Positions 1 to 8,741 are shown, counted from the stretch's first letter. The stretch: DNA of 64,000 nt from Streptomyces californicus (GCF_000717645.1 NZ_JNZZ01000015.1:108121-172120), one strand, 5' to 3'. Notes: generated from the sequence alone by a model not told the origin. Translations and numbers: made by a program.

Positions 1-133
1 CGAGGACCGCGTCCACCTCGCGCTCCCGGACGGTCGCCACGAGGTGGTCGAGGTAGGCGGACTGGGCGTCGAGCAGGGGGACGCGGTGGAAGGACCGGCC
101 CAGATGCCAGTCCGAGGTGTGCAGGAGCCTCAT
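1..133 (-). CDS. sbcD: Exonuclease SbcD, N-terminal fragment
   Basis: Only the first 44 codons lie in the window; the gene runs off the left edge. The translation begins MRLLHTSDWHLGRSF, the hallmark N-terminus of the SbcD/Mre11 metallophosphoesterase. D8 and H10 of the DWHLG motif are the first metal ligands. SbcD pairs with SbcC as a Mn-dependent nuclease that opens hairpins and processes DNA ends. The ATG at 133 is the only plausible start because the conserved motif begins at residue 1. The catalytic remainder and any sbcC partner lie outside the window. Confidence 0.9.
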   Translation of the reverse strand, partial: MRLLHTSDWHLGRSFHRVPLLDAQSAYLDHLVATVREREVDAVL

Positions 134-348
134 GTGACCACTCCGCCGGTTGTGGCCTGCATCGTCACTCGTCCTCCACCCCGTGGGCCGCGCACCGGCG
201 GCCCGTGATGCCGCCCGGCAGCGACCACGCTAACGCCGTCGGCCCGTCGGACCCGCATCGGTCATGGGTCCCGCGGGCGTGGGATTGCCCTCATCCCGGT
301 CGTCCGCTCCCCCGCGCACGGGCCGGGGCCGTGGAGCCGCCGTCCCCC

Positions 349-981
349 TCACGCGCTCACATCGCCGTACGCCTCGCCGCCCAGTTCCAGGACGGCGGTC
401 CCGGCGGTGGCGTCGGCCAGCCACCCGGTGAACGCCTCGACGTCGGCGTCGGGCAGGCCCAGCTCGATGGTGACGGCCTCGGCGTAGCGCACCTCGCGCA
501 CGTCCCGCCCGGTGGCCCGCAGATCGTTCTCCAGCTTTCCGGCGCGCTGGTGGTCGATCCGGACCGTGGCGAGCCGGAAGCGCTGCCGGGTGAGGGTGCC
601 GAGCGCGTCGAGCGCCTCGCCGACCACGCCCCCGTACGCCCGGATCAGCCCGCCGGCCCCGAGTTTGACCCCGCCGTAGTAGCGGGTGACGACCGCCGCG
701 ACGTACCGCACCTCGCGCCGCATCAGCATCTGGAGCATGGGGACGCCCGCGGTGCCGCCGGGTTCGCCGTCGTCGCTCGCCTTCTGCACGGAGGCGTCGG
801 CGCCGATCACGTACGCGTAGCAGTTGTGGGTGGCGGTCGGGTGCTCCTTGCGGACGCGGGCGACGAACTCCTGCGCCTCCTCCTCGGTGGCGGCGGGGGC
901 GAGGGAGCACAGGAAACGGGATCGGTTGATCTCGCTCTCGTGCACACCCGCGCGGGCGACGGTCCGGTACTGCTCCTGCAT
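349..981 (-). CDS. YigZ/IMPACT family protein
   Basis: A 210-residue protein of the YigZ (UPF0029/IMPACT) family. The N-terminal domain (about 20-125) carries the family signatures SRFLCSLAP, SDDGEPGGTAGVPML and VTRYYGGVKLGAGGLIRAY. A C-terminal DUF1949-like segment (about 140-205) follows. Eukaryotic IMPACT acts on GCN2 signalling; the bacterial role is not established, and nucleic-acid or ribosome-linked functions have been proposed for the family. The length is normal. No Shine-Dalgarno precedes the ATG; a TAGGGT hexamer sits 6 nt upstream, so the mRNA may be leaderless. It lies in the same orientation as sbcD, 215 bp away. Confidence 0.93.
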   Translation of the reverse strand: MQEQYRTVARAGVHESEINRSRFLCSLAPAATEEEAQEFVARVRKEHPTATHNCYAYVIGADASVQKASDDGEPGGTAGVPMLQMLMRREVRYVAAVVTRYYGGVKLGAGGLIRAYGGVVGEALDALGTLTRQRFRLATVRIDHQRAGKLENDLRATGRDVREVRYAEAVTIELGLPDADVEAFTGWLADATAGTAVLELGGEAYGDVSA

Positions 982-987
982 CCGTCC

Positions 988-993
988 ACCCTA
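988..993 (-). promoter_or_regulatory. Putative -10 element of a leaderless yigZ-type transcript
   Basis: Read on the minus strand, TAGGGT is followed by 6 nt and the ATG at 981. That spacing would start transcription at or next to the A of the start codon. No convincing -35 was identified. Confidence 0.4.
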
Positions 994-1056
994 TGCGCCG
1001 CCGCGCGGCCGGGCCCCGGCGGGAATGATCGGGCGGGCCCCGCCGGTTGTCCGGAC

Positions 1057-1503
1057 ATGACGACAGAGGGCACGGACACGAACAGCACGCACGCGGACCC
1101 CGCGACGATCCGGCGGATCCTACGGGAGACGGGCGACACCTGGGCGGTGGTGGGCCTCTCCGGCAACCGCTCCCGGGCGGCCTACGGCGTGGCGGAGGTC
1201 CTGCGACGGTTCGGGAAGCGGGTGGTGCCCGTGCACCCGAAGGCCGAGAGCGTGCACGGCGAGCAGGGGTACGCCTCGCTCGCCGACATCCCCTTCCCGG
1301 TCGACGTGGTGGACGTGTTCGTCAACAGCGAGCTGGCCGGCGCCGTCGCGGACGAGGCGGTGGCGGTGGGCGCGAAGGCGGTCTGGTTCCAGCTCGGCGT
1401 CGTGGACCCGGACGCCTTCGCGCGGACCCGCGCGGCCGGCCTGGACATGATCATGGACCGGTGCCCCGCCATCGAGATCCCCCGGCTCGACGGGGCGGTC
1501 TGA
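1057..1503 (+). CDS. CoA-binding domain protein
   Basis: A 148-residue single-domain protein of the CoA_binding_2 (YccU-like) family, a Rossmann-fold unit related to the N-terminus of succinyl-CoA synthetase alpha. The nucleotide loop is VVGLSGNRSRAAYGV at about 31-45. KRVVPVHPKAESVHGEQGY follows, then VDVFVNS and AVWFQLGV, and near the C-terminus MDRCPAIE with the conserved Cys. The open frame extends far upstream, but homology begins after this ATG. No ligand or pathway can be assigned from the sequence. It is transcribed divergently from the YigZ-like gene, with 75 bp between starts. Confidence 0.88.
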   Translation: MTTEGTDTNSTHADPATIRRILRETGDTWAVVGLSGNRSRAAYGVAEVLRRFGKRVVPVHPKAESVHGEQGYASLADIPFPVDVVDVFVNSELAGAVADEAVAVGAKAVWFQLGVVDPDAFARTRAAGLDMIMDRCPAIEIPRLDGAV

Positions 1504-1656
1504 GGGGACACCCGCCGGGCCGGCCGGGCAGAGCCGGTCGGCGTGGGCCACCCGCCGGGCCGGTCGGGCGGTCAGGTGCCGGGCGGCGGACCGTGCCGTA
1601 CGCAGGAGGGGCCGTCCGGGTGTGCGGCGGGGGCCGGGGTGGGCAGAATCCCCGCC

Positions 1657-2493
1657 GTGGACGACGTACGTGAAGCGCCCGACCGCACCGCCGGCGCCGA
1701 CCCGTCCGGCACGGCGGGGGCGCTGAGCGGGCTGGGCGTCCGGCCCGGGGACGTGCTCCTGGTGCACGCCTCGCTGCGGTCGCTGGGCCCGGTGGCCGGC
1801 GGGGCGCGGGGGGTGCTGGCCGCGCTGCGCCGGGCGGTGGGGCCGGAGGGCACGGTCGTGGTGCCCTCCTTCACCCCGGAGAACTCCGACACCTCCCCGC
1901 ACTACCGCGCCCGGGTGCGGGGCCTGGACGCCGCCGCCGTGGAGGCCGTACGCGCCGCGATGGATCCGTACGATCCGGCGCTGACGCCCGCGCCGTCGAT
2001 GGGCGTGCTGGCCGAGACCGTGCGGACGGCGCCGGGGGCCGGGCGCAGCGCGCATCCGCAGACCTCGTTCGCCGCGCTCGGCCCCCGGGCGCACCGGCTG
2101 CTCGCCGGGCACCGCCCCGACTGCCACCTCGGGGAGGACTCGCCGCTGGCCCGCCTGTACGAGGCGGACGCCAAGATCCTGCTGCTCGGCACCGGGTACG
2201 GCACGTGCACGGCGTTCCACCTGGGCGAGTACCGGGTGCCGGCCCCCCCGCGCGGGAACTACCGGTGCGTGGTCGCGCCGCACGGGGTGCGCCGCTGGTG
2301 GGAGTACGAGGACGTCGCCCTGGACGACGGGGACTTCCCGGCCCTGGGCGCGGCCTTCGAGGAGGCCGCGGGCACAGGCGACGTGGCGACGGGGCGGGTG
2401 GGCGCGGCGGAGTGCAGGCTGCTGCGGCTGCGGGCGGCCGTCGACTTCGCCGCGCTCTGGCTCACCGGGCGCCGGCCCCGGTGCGACGGCTGA
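1657..2493 (+). CDS. Aminoglycoside 3-N-acetyltransferase (AAC(3)) family protein
   Basis: A 278-residue protein of the AAC(3)/YokD fold. The signatures in order are LLVHASLRSLG (34-44), VVPSFTPENSD, HPQTSFAALG (133-142), SPLARLYE (162-169) and LLLGTGYGTCTAFHLGEY (175-192). These include the His and Glu that line the acetyl-CoA and amine site in known members. Characterised relatives acetylate the 3-amino group of 2-deoxystreptamine antibiotics, but many Streptomyces homologues are silent or have other substrates, so resistance is only an inference. I chose the GTG at 1657 because family homology begins about 25 residues later and upstream codons give only low-complexity sequence. Its stop is 40 bp from the convergent XRE-cupin gene. 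Confidence 0.85.
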   Translation: MDDVREAPDRTAGADPSGTAGALSGLGVRPGDVLLVHASLRSLGPVAGGARGVLAALRRAVGPEGTVVVPSFTPENSDTSPHYRARVRGLDAAAVEAVRAAMDPYDPALTPAPSMGVLAETVRTAPGAGRSAHPQTSFAALGPRAHRLLAGHRPDCHLGEDSPLARLYEADAKILLLGTGYGTCTAFHLGEYRVPAPPRGNYRCVVAPHGVRRWWEYEDVALDDGDFPALGAAFEEAAGTGDVATGRVGAAECRLLRLRAAVDFAALWLTGRRPRCDG

Positions 2494-2533
2494 GCGGGCG
2501 CACCCGGGGGAACCGCGTGCGGGACCGGGAGGA

Positions 2534-3127
2534 TCAAGCGTTCCCGGGGGCGGATCGGCGCACGGGCGGGATGGCGACCGTCATCGTGAACGCGGTCGGT
2601 TCGTCGCCCTCGTTGCGGTAGCCGTGCGGTACGTGCGCCTCGAAGGCGGCCGAGGTCCCGGCGGGGACCGGATGCGTACGTCCGTCGACGAGGAGCGTCA
2701 GCTCGCCCCCGGTCACGTGGAGGAGTTCGACGGTGCCCTCGGGGTGCGGGTCGGAGGTGGTGCCCTCCCCCGGCATCAGCCGGCAGGTCCACAGTTCGAG
2801 CGGGCCGCGGGCCTCCGCGCCGACCAGCAGGGTGGTGGAGCTGCCCGCCTCGGTGGACCACATGCGGACGGCCCGGCTCTCCGGGACCAGCCGGACCTGG
2901 GCGCCCTGCTCGTGGTCGAGGAGGGTGGTGATGCTGACGCCGAGGGCGTCGGCCAGCTTCACCGTGGTGCCGACGCTCGGGTTCGTCCGTGCCTGCTCGA
3001 TCTGGATGATCATCCCCCGGCTGACCCCGGCGCGGGCGGCGAGGGCGTCGAGGGTGAAGCCGCGCTCACCGCGCCAGCGTTTGAGGTTGCGGGCCAGCGA
3101 CTGGGTGAGCTGGTCGAGGTCGGACAC
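2534..3127 (-). CDS. XRE-family regulator with C-terminal cupin domain
   Basis: A 197-residue regulator. An N-terminal helix-turn-helix (about 10-70, with TLDALAARAGVSRGMIIQIE) is followed by a small cupin barrel (about 110-190, with HPEGTVELLHVTGGELTLLV). This is the usual XRE-cupin architecture of small-molecule-responsive repressors acting on neighbouring catabolic, amino-acid or stress genes. The GTG at 3127 was preferred over upstream codons because GGGAGGG stands at the right distance and translation then begins VSDLDQLTQSLA, directly before the HTH. No adjacent target is obvious: the gene converges on the AAC(3) gene and is followed upstream by an acyltransferase in the same orientation. 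Confidence 0.88.
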   Translation of the reverse strand: MSDLDQLTQSLARNLKRWRGERGFTLDALAARAGVSRGMIIQIEQARTNPSVGTTVKLADALGVSITTLLDHEQGAQVRLVPESRAVRMWSTEAGSSTTLLVGAEARGPLELWTCRLMPGEGTTSDPHPEGTVELLHVTGGELTLLVDGRTHPVPAGTSAAFEAHVPHGYRNEGDEPTAFTMTVAIPPVRRSAPGNA

Positions 3128-3331
3128 GTACCCTCCCTGCGGTGGATGGCGGAGTGGGGGCACCCGGGCGCGGGTGCGCGGGGCCCGGATGCGGACGCCC
3201 GCGGCCAGTGCCGGGCGCGAGTGGCTGAGTCGCGTACGGCGCATGCCGGGGTCAAGAATATTGCACCGCCGGTCGGGGAACGCCCGCGTCCACCAGCCCG
3301 TACCTCCGGCGTGCGGGTGCTCCGGGCGGTC

Positions 3332-4081
3332 CTACGGGGTGTTCCGCGCCTCGTCGGCTTCGCCGAGGGCGAGCAGTTGTTCGGGCGTGACGCCCTCGGG
3401 TATCGGCACGGGCGCGGGCGTCCGCAGGGGCGGCTGCCACCCCTTCTCCGCGTCCCAGCTGCGTACGACGCGGGCGGGCGCCCCGGCGACCACCGCGTGG
3501 TCGGGGACCTCGCCCCGGACGACCGCGCCCGCCGCGACCACCACGTTCCGGCCGAGGCGGGCCCCGGGCAGGATCACCGCGCCGGTCCCTATCCAGCAGC
3601 CGGGGCCGATCGACACCGGTTCCATCCGGGGCCACTGCTTGCCCACGGGCTCGTGCGGGTCGTCGTAGCTGTGGTTCGTCGAGGTGATGTAGACGTACGG
3701 GCCGCAGTACGTGTCCGAGCCGATGGTGACCGTCGTGTCCGCTATCACGTGGCTGCCGCGCCCCAGGACCACCCCGTCGCCCAGGGTGAGGACGGTGTCG
3801 GCGCCCAGGTCCAGGTCCGGCATCATTCCGGCGGTGAGCGTGACCTGCTCGCCGATGACGCAGTGCGCGCCCAGCTCGATCCAGGGCTCCCCGAACACGG
3901 TTCCCTGCGGGAAGGCGAGCCGGGTGCCGGGGCCGATCGCGCCGAACCGCAGCCGGCCGGGGTGCTCGGCGGTGACCGCGCCCGCTCGCTGCGCCCAGGA
4001 CCAGCCGCGGTGGACCGCGCGGGAGGCGGCGCGGCGCGGGAGGCGGGCGAGGAAGGAGAACGTGTTTCGGTTGGTCGGCAC
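3332..4081 (-). CDS. Left-handed beta-helix acyltransferase
   Basis: A hexapeptide-repeat acyltransferase of about 249 residues. The N-terminal 60 residues are basic and helical. Imperfect [LIV]-G-X4 repeats then run from about residue 75 to 195 (IGEQVTL, LGDGVVLGRGSHVI, IGSDTYCGPYVYI, IGPGCWIGTGAVI, LGRNVVVAAGAVV), ending in the typical VPDHAVVAGAPARVVR closure. The His in STNHSYDDP is the likely catalytic base by analogy with CAT/NodL-type enzymes. The acceptor is unknown; sugars and cell-wall glycans are common. I prefer the GTG at 4081 (VPTNRNTFS), but no start has a strong Shine-Dalgarno and an ATG at 4144 is possible. Confidence 0.82.
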   Translation of the reverse strand: MPTNRNTFSFLARLPRRAASRAVHRGWSWAQRAGAVTAEHPGRLRFGAIGPGTRLAFPQGTVFGEPWIELGAHCVIGEQVTLTAGMMPDLDLGADTVLTLGDGVVLGRGSHVIADTTVTIGSDTYCGPYVYITSTNHSYDDPHEPVGKQWPRMEPVSIGPGCWIGTGAVILPGARLGRNVVVAAGAVVRGEVPDHAVVAGAPARVVRSWDAEKGWQPPLRTPAPVPIPEGVTPEQLLALGEADEARNTP

Positions 4082-4214
4082 GCGCTCACGGTAGTCGGCG
4101 GCGCGGTGGGCGATCCGTGCGATGACCTGTGATGTTCGCCCCACTGCGCGACGGCCCCGGGGAGCGGTCCCCTACCGTGTGAGTCGGCACCACACCGGCG
4201 CGAAGGAGCAGGCG

Positions 4215-4745
4215 ATGGCGGAGCAGGCGTTGATCACGGGCATCGGCGGCAAGGAGCCGGACGTCGACGCGGACGCGTTCACGGCCCCCACCTCCGTGGT
4301 GATCGGCGAGGTCACGCTCGCGGCGGGCTCCAGCGTCTGGTACCAGGCGGTGCTGCGCGCCGACTGCGGCCCCATTTCGATCGGCGCGGACAGCAATGTC
4401 CAGGACAACTGCAGCGTGCACACCGACCCGGGGTTCCCGCTGTCCGTGGGAGCACGCGTCTCGGTGGGCCACAACGCGGTGCTGCACGGCTGTGTCATCG
4501 AGGACGACGTGCTGGTCGGCATGGGCGCCACGGTGCTGAACGGGGCGCACATCGGCGCGGGTTCGCTGGTCGCGGCGCAGGCGCTCGTACCGCAGGGGAT
4601 GCGCGTGCCGCCGGGGTCGCTCGTCGCCGGTGTGCCCGCGAAGGTGAAGCGGCCGCTGACCCCCGAGGAGCTGGAGGGCATCCGCTTCAACGCGGCGGGG
4701 TACGTGGAGCTGGCCAAGGCCCACCGCGAGGCCCACGGGGGCTGA
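4215..4745 (+). CDS. Gamma-class carbonic anhydrase-like protein
   Basis: A 176-residue left-handed beta-helix protein of the gamma-carbonic anhydrase (YrdA/PaaY/CaiE) group. All three zinc histidines are present: H69 (CSVHTD), H86 and H91 (VGHNAVLHG). The conserved R48, D50, Q63 and D64 are also in place. Members either hydrate CO2 or act as thioesterase-like or metal-storage proteins, so the activity cannot be fixed by sequence. The ATG at 4215 has AAGGAG at good spacing. It is divergent from the other beta-helix gene and ends before a strong convergent terminator. Confidence 0.92.
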   Translation: MAEQALITGIGGKEPDVDADAFTAPTSVVIGEVTLAAGSSVWYQAVLRADCGPISIGADSNVQDNCSVHTDPGFPLSVGARVSVGHNAVLHGCVIEDDVLVGMGATVLNGAHIGAGSLVAAQALVPQGMRVPPGSLVAGVPAKVKRPLTPEELEGIRFNAAGYVELAKAHREAHGG

Positions 4746-4885
4746 GCCGCGCGGAGTCGAGGCTCGGCGCGGGGCGGGGCGGGCGGGGGCCAGGGGGTCC
4801 GAGGCGCGCGCAGAAGCTCATGGCGCGCCGGGGCCGAGGGGTGGCGGGCGCCTGTTCTCCGCGACCGGGCCCTCGCCGTACGCGA

Positions 4886-4929
4886 CCGGGCCGCCGCCCC
4901 TCCCTTTCTCGGGAGGGGCGGCGGCCCGG
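4886..4929. terminator. Bidirectional hairpin terminator
   Basis: A perfect 19-bp inverted repeat (left arm 4886-4904, right arm 4911-4929) with the 6-nt loop TTTCTC. It lies between the ends of two convergent genes (4745 on plus, 4952 on minus). Like most Streptomyces terminators it lacks a U-tract. Confidence 0.9.
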
Positions 4930-4951
4930 TGCGGTGGCGTACGGCGTCGGG

Positions 4952-5404
4952 TCAGCTGTTGGGGCGCAGGGTCCACACGACGGTCATCTCCCCCGTGACC
5001 GCCCCGTCGGCCCGCCGGATCTCGATGGCGACGGGGAATTCCGGCCGCTCGCCGGCGTCCAGCTCGGCGACGACGTCCGCGATGGGGCGGCCGAGGGTCG
5101 CGGTCGCGGTGACCTCGCCCTTGGCGAGCTTCTTGTAGCCGATCTCGGCCTTCACGGCGAGCGGCACGGCACGCGTCATCTGGTCGCCGAAGGCGGCGAT
5201 GACGATCGCGCCGCTGGCGGACTCGGCGAGCGTGAACATCGCTCCGGCGTGGGGCCCGCCGAGGTGGTTGTGGTAGTCCGCCTGGTCGGGCAGCCGGACG
5301 ACGGCCCGCTCCGGGGTGGTCTCCAGGAATTCGAGGTTCAGGGTCCGGGCCATCGGAACGGTCGCGACGAGCATCTCGCCCACGGTCATCTGTTCAGCGC
5401 TCAT
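4952..5404 (-). CDS. Hotdog-fold DUF4442/PaaI-like thioesterase
   Basis: A 150-residue single hotdog domain. The central motif NHLGGPHAGAMFTLAESASG (about 46-65) is the acyl-CoA-binding helix of the DUF4442/PaaI thioesterase superfamily. The Asn-His and the Glu in ESASG are the likely catalytic positions. Substrates cannot be read from sequence; typical ones are short- or medium-chain acyl-CoAs. It is monocistronic and shares the convergent terminator at 4886-4929. Start at ATG 5404. Confidence 0.88.
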   Translation of the reverse strand: MSAEQMTVGEMLVATVPMARTLNLEFLETTPERAVVRLPDQADYHNHLGGPHAGAMFTLAESASGAIVIAAFGDQMTRAVPLAVKAEIGYKKLAKGEVTATATLGRPIADVVAELDAGERPEFPVAIEIRRADGAVTGEMTVVWTLRPNS

Positions 5405-5496
5405 GCCGGAATGTTACTCACCAGTAGAACCGTTTGGCCATCCCCTTGTGACGGCACCGGTACAGGGCGGCCGTAGAAGTGGGCACACAGCCCATC

Positions 5497-5502
5497 TATG
5501 GT
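5497..5502 (+). promoter_or_regulatory. Putative -10 element of a leaderless transcript
   Basis: TATGGT is followed by 8 nt and the ATG at 5511, with no Shine-Dalgarno between them. The geometry fits transcription starting at or within a base or two of the start codon. Confidence 0.4.
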
Positions 5503-5510
5503 TACTGGCC

Positions 5511-6605
5511 ATGTGGCCAGGAACGCAGCCGCCCGGGGGCGAGCAGAACCCGCAGGACCAGAACCAGAACCCGTACCAGCAGCCGGGGTACCAGCAGCCG
5601 AACCCCTATCAGCAACCGGGGTATCCGCAGCAGGGCCATAACGGGCAGCCGACGGAGCCGGGCTACGGCTATCCGCAGGGCCCGCCGCCCGGCGGGCAGC
5701 CGGGATACCAGCAGCCCAACCCCTACCAGCAGCCGACGGCGCCGCAGTACGCCGTCCCGGGTCCGCCCGGCGGGCCGAAGCCCGGCGACGACAAGAAGAA
5801 GACCACCATCACGGCGATCATCGCGGCGACCGCCGTCGTGATCACGGCGGGCGTAACCGGCTTCCTGGTGCTCGGCAAGGACGACGACGGCGGCAAGACC
5901 GTCGCCGACGACAAGAAGTCCGCGTCGCCGAGCGCCAAGCCCACCGAATCGGCCACCGGCTCCGCGCCGGCGGAGAACCCGCGCGGCTCCGACAGCGACC
6001 CCAAGCCGCTCATTCCGGGCTGGAAGGTCGTCACCAACCCCAAGTGGGGCACGCAGTTCGACGTGCCCGGCGACTGGGAGGTCTCCAGCGCGGGGACGTT
6101 CGCCGGTTTCGAGGACGCCAAGAAGGAGGACGGGACGCCGGTCGCCGGCTTCTCCGCACCCGCCTACTACAAGAGCAAGTGGTGCGTCGACGACTCCGAC
6201 GGTGACGGCCGCGAGGAGGAGAGCGAGCTCGCCGGCGTCGGTACGAAGGGCGCCCGGGGCGCCAAGAACAGCGACGAGGCCGCGACGGCCGAGGCCGGCA
6301 ACTTCGTGTGGGCCGCCTACGCCCAGCTCGACCCGAAGTCCAAGGTCAAGGTCGGCAAGCCCAAGCCCTTCACCACCAAGTCGGGCCTCTCCGGCAGCGT
6401 CGTCGAGGCCACCGCCCTGGGACTGGCCAACAAGGGGAAGTGCGACACCGACGGGAAGTCGATCGCGTTCTCCTTCAAGAACTCCAAGGGTGACTTCTCC
6501 ACCTGGGTCCTCTACGGCCCCACCGGCGTCAAGGAGGAGCTGCCGGACACCACCGTCCAGCAGATCCTGAGCACGGTCCGCCTCTCGGGCGAGCCCACCG
6601 GCTGA
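5511..6605 (+). CDS. Pro/Gln/Tyr-rich single-pass membrane protein
   Basis: A 364-residue protein of unknown function. Residues 1-85 are low complexity with repeated NPYQQPGY/QQPNPYQQP units and no charged clusters. A basic stretch (GDDKKK) precedes one hydrophobic helix (about 95-118, ITAIIAATAVVITAGVTGFL). An Asp/Ser/Lys-rich linker leads to an extracellular C-terminal domain of about 190 residues with two cysteines (KWCVDD and GKCDTD) that could form a disulfide. The layout, a cytoplasmic disordered tail, one helix and an exported domain, is common among Streptomyces envelope proteins. The open frame extends upstream, but homology and composition support this ATG. Confidence 0.8.
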   Translation: MWPGTQPPGGEQNPQDQNQNPYQQPGYQQPNPYQQPGYPQQGHNGQPTEPGYGYPQGPPPGGQPGYQQPNPYQQPTAPQYAVPGPPGGPKPGDDKKKTTITAIIAATAVVITAGVTGFLVLGKDDDGGKTVADDKKSASPSAKPTESATGSAPAENPRGSDSDPKPLIPGWKVVTNPKWGTQFDVPGDWEVSSAGTFAGFEDAKKEDGTPVAGFSAPAYYKSKWCVDDSDGDGREEESELAGVGTKGARGAKNSDEAATAEAGNFVWAAYAQLDPKSKVKVGKPKPFTTKSGLSGSVVEATALGLANKGKCDTDGKSIAFSFKNSKGDFSTWVLYGPTGVKEELPDTTVQQILSTVRLSGEPTG

Positions 6606-6650
6606 GCCTCCTCCCGTCCCCGACCCGCTCCGGACCGCCCGTCGGGAGCC

Positions 6651-7496
6651 TCAGCCGACGCTGAAGGCCCCGGCGGGCGGTTCGGGCGAGGCGACCGCGT
6701 CCGCGTCCGCCACCGGGCGGGCCGCGCCGGTGAACCGGGCGAGCGCCGGGCCGTGGGTGACCCGTGCGGGAAAGGCGTCCGCCGCGCAGCGCCGGACGAG
6801 CGGAGCCGTGTCGAGGGGCGCGTACGAGGCGAGCAGGACGACGTTGCCGAAGCGCCGTCCGCGCAGCACCGCGGGTTCCGCGATCAGCGCCAGTTCGGGG
6901 AAGACCCCGGCGAAGTTGGCCAGTTGGGAGCGGAGGAAGGCGAACGGCGCGCTGTCGGCCAGGTTGGCCGCGTAGACCCCGTCCTCGCGCAGCGCCCGGC
7001 CGGCGGCCCGCGCGTACTCGACGGAGGTGAGGTGCGCCGGCACCCGGGACCCGCCGAAGACGTCCGCGACCAGCAGGTCCACGGAGGCGGGGGCCGCCGC
7101 CTCCAGCCGCTCCCGGGCGTCGGCCGCGTGGAGGGTGATCCCGCTCCCGGCGGGCAGCGGCAACCGCTCGCCCACCAGCCGCAGCAGCTCCCGGTCGGCG
7201 TCCACGACGTCCTGCCGCGATCCGGGGCGCGTCGCGGCCACGTACCGGGGCAGGGTCAGCGCCCCGCCGCCCAGGTGCAGCACGTCCAGCGGCGCGCCGG
7301 GCTCCCCCGCGCCGTCCACGACGTGGGCGAGCCGCCGCACGTACTCGAACTCCAGGTGGTGCGGGTCGTCGAGGTCGACGTAGGACTGGGGCGCGTCGTC
7401 GACCGTGAGCAGCCAGGCCCGGTCGCGGTCCACGTCGGGCAGCAGCCGGGCGGTGCCGCAGTCGACCTCGCGGATGACGGGTATCGGCTCGTTCAC
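6651..7496 (-). CDS. Spermidine synthase-like SAM/aminopropyltransferase-fold protein
   Basis: A 281-residue Rossmann methyltransferase-fold protein of the spermidine synthase-like family. LDVLHLGGGALTLPRYVA (about 71-88) matches the nucleotide-binding LxLGGG loop, VVDADRELLRLV the acidic ribose-binding position, and LLVADVFGGSRVPAHLTS the region of the catalytic Asp. The typical polyamine-site signature of true SpeE (Y-H-E) is not evident, so aminopropyl transfer is uncertain. Actinobacteria carry several such paralogues. Start at GTG 7496. It is downstream of tuf3 in the same orientation, separated by a hairpin. Confidence 0.82.
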   Translation of the reverse strand: MNEPIPVIREVDCGTARLLPDVDRDRAWLLTVDDAPQSYVDLDDPHHLEFEYVRRLAHVVDGAGEPGAPLDVLHLGGGALTLPRYVAATRPGSRQDVVDADRELLRLVGERLPLPAGSGITLHAADARERLEAAAPASVDLLVADVFGGSRVPAHLTSVEYARAAGRALREDGVYAANLADSAPFAFLRSQLANFAGVFPELALIAEPAVLRGRRFGNVVLLASYAPLDTAPLVRRCAADAFPARVTHGPALARFTGAARPVADADAVASPEPPAGAFSVG

Positions 7497-7522
7497 CCTT
7501 CCATTGTCCCCTCGCCCGCACT

Positions 7523-7557
7523 GCGGCCCGCCACCCCTGACCGGGATGACGGGCCGC
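7523..7557 (-). terminator. Hairpin downstream of tuf3
   Basis: Arms GCGGCCCG (7523-7530) and CGGGCCGC (7550-7557) with a 19-nt loop, immediately after the tuf3 stop. The stem is only 8 bp, so it is weaker than other terminators in the window. Confidence 0.5.
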
Positions 7558-7565
7558 GGTGGACG

Positions 7566-8741
7566 TCAGAGCAGCGCGGTGACCGTGCCCGCGCCGACCG
7601 TCCGGCCGCCCTCGCGGATCGCGAAGCCGAGGCCGGACTCCAGCGGCACGTCCCGGCCGAGCTCCACGGTCATGGTGACCGTGTCGCCCGGGCGCGCGAC
7701 GGCCGCCTCGCCGAGGTCGACGTCGCCGACGACGTCCGCCGTACGGATGTAGAACTGCGGCCGGTAGCCGGTGGCGACCGGGGTGGTGCGGCCGCCCTCC
7801 TTCGCCGACAGCACGTACACCTGAGCGGTGAACCGGCGGCTCGGCGTGACGCTGCCGGGCGCGGCCACGACATGGCCGCGTCGGACGCGGTCGCGCTCCA
7901 CGCCGCGCAGCAGCAGCGCGACGTTGTCCCCGGCCTCGGCGGACTCCATCGGCTTGCCGAAGGTCTCCAGACCGGTGACAACCGTCTCGACGTCCGCGCC
8001 CAGCACCTGGACCCGGTCCCCGACGCGGACGGTGCCGCGCTCGACGGCGCCGGTGACTACGGTGCCCCGGCCGGTGATGGTCAGGACGTTCTCGACGGAG
8101 AGCAGGAACGGGGCGTCGGTGTAGCGCACCGGCATCGGTACGTACGTGTCGACGGCGTCCAGCAGCCCCTCGATCGCCGCCGTCCAGCGCGGGTCGCCCT
8201 CCAGCGCCTTGAGCCCGGAGACCCGGACCACGGGGACAGAGTCACCGCCGTACCCGTGCGCGGAGAGCAGGTCGCGGACCTCCAGCTCGACCAGGTCGGT
8301 CAGCTCGGGGTCGCCCGCGTCGGCCTTGTTGAGCGCGACCACGATGTGGTCGACGCCCACCTGACGGGCCAGCAGGACGTGCTCGGCGGTCTGCGGCATG
8401 ATCCCGTCGAGCGCGGAGACGACGAGGATCGCCCCGTCGAGCTGCGCCGCTCCCGTGACCATGTTCTTGATGTAGTCGGCGTGACCGGGCATGTCGACGT
8501 GGGCGTAGTGGCGGGTGTCGGTCTCGTACTCGACGTGCGCGATGTTGATGGTGATGCCGCGCTGGGCCTCCTCGGGGGCCCGGTCGATCCGGTCGAAGGA
8601 CACGTAGGAGGTGGAACCGCCGCCGCGCTCGCTGAGGACCTTGGTGATGGCGGCGGTGAGGGTGGTCTTGCCGTGGTCGACGTGGCCCATGGTGCCGATG
8701 TTGAGGTGCGGCTTGGTGCGCACGTATGCCGTCTTGGACAT
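7566..8741 (-). CDS. tuf3: Elongation factor Tu, divergent third type (EF-Tu3)
   Basis: A 391-residue EF-Tu. G1 is GHVDHGKT (19-26), G2 lies in QRGITINIA (60-68), G3 is DMPGH (83-87), G4 is NKAD (138-141) and G5 is SGLKAL (175-180). Domains II and III are complete. Several positions invariant in the main EF-Tu differ, for example DMPGH for DCPGH and SGLKAL for SALKAL. It is also isolated from any str operon (rpsL-rpsG-fus-tuf1). Both points match the tuf3-type paralogue known in Streptomyces, which earlier work links to stringent or starvation conditions. Its own leader contains interleaved inverted repeats and an Ala-rich frame. Confidence 0.93.
   Translation of the reverse strand: MSKTAYVRTKPHLNIGTMGHVDHGKTTLTAAITKVLSERGGGSTSYVSFDRIDRAPEEAQRGITINIAHVEYETDTRHYAHVDMPGHADYIKNMVTGAAQLDGAILVVSALDGIMPQTAEHVLLARQVGVDHIVVALNKADAGDPELTDLVELEVRDLLSAHGYGGDSVPVVRVSGLKALEGDPRWTAAIEGLLDAVDTYVPMPVRYTDAPFLLSVENVLTITGRGTVVTGAVERGTVRVGDRVQVLGADVETVVTGLETFGKPMESAEAGDNVALLLRGVERDRVRRGHVVAAPGSVTPSRRFTAQVYVLSAKEGGRTTPVATGYRPQFYIRTADVVGDVDLGEAAVARPGDTVTMTVELGRDVPLESGLGFAIREGGRTVGAGTVTALL

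Noticed and set aside
1657..2493. Confirmed aminoglycoside resistance gene
   Set aside because: Family motifs are present, but Streptomyces carry many AAC(3)-fold homologues without resistance activity. Substrate cannot be read from sequence.
5566..5760. DNA tandem repeats encoding NPYQQPGY as a mobile or CRISPR-like repeat
   Set aside because: The repeats are in frame within a membrane protein's low-complexity N-terminus and are explained by protein composition.
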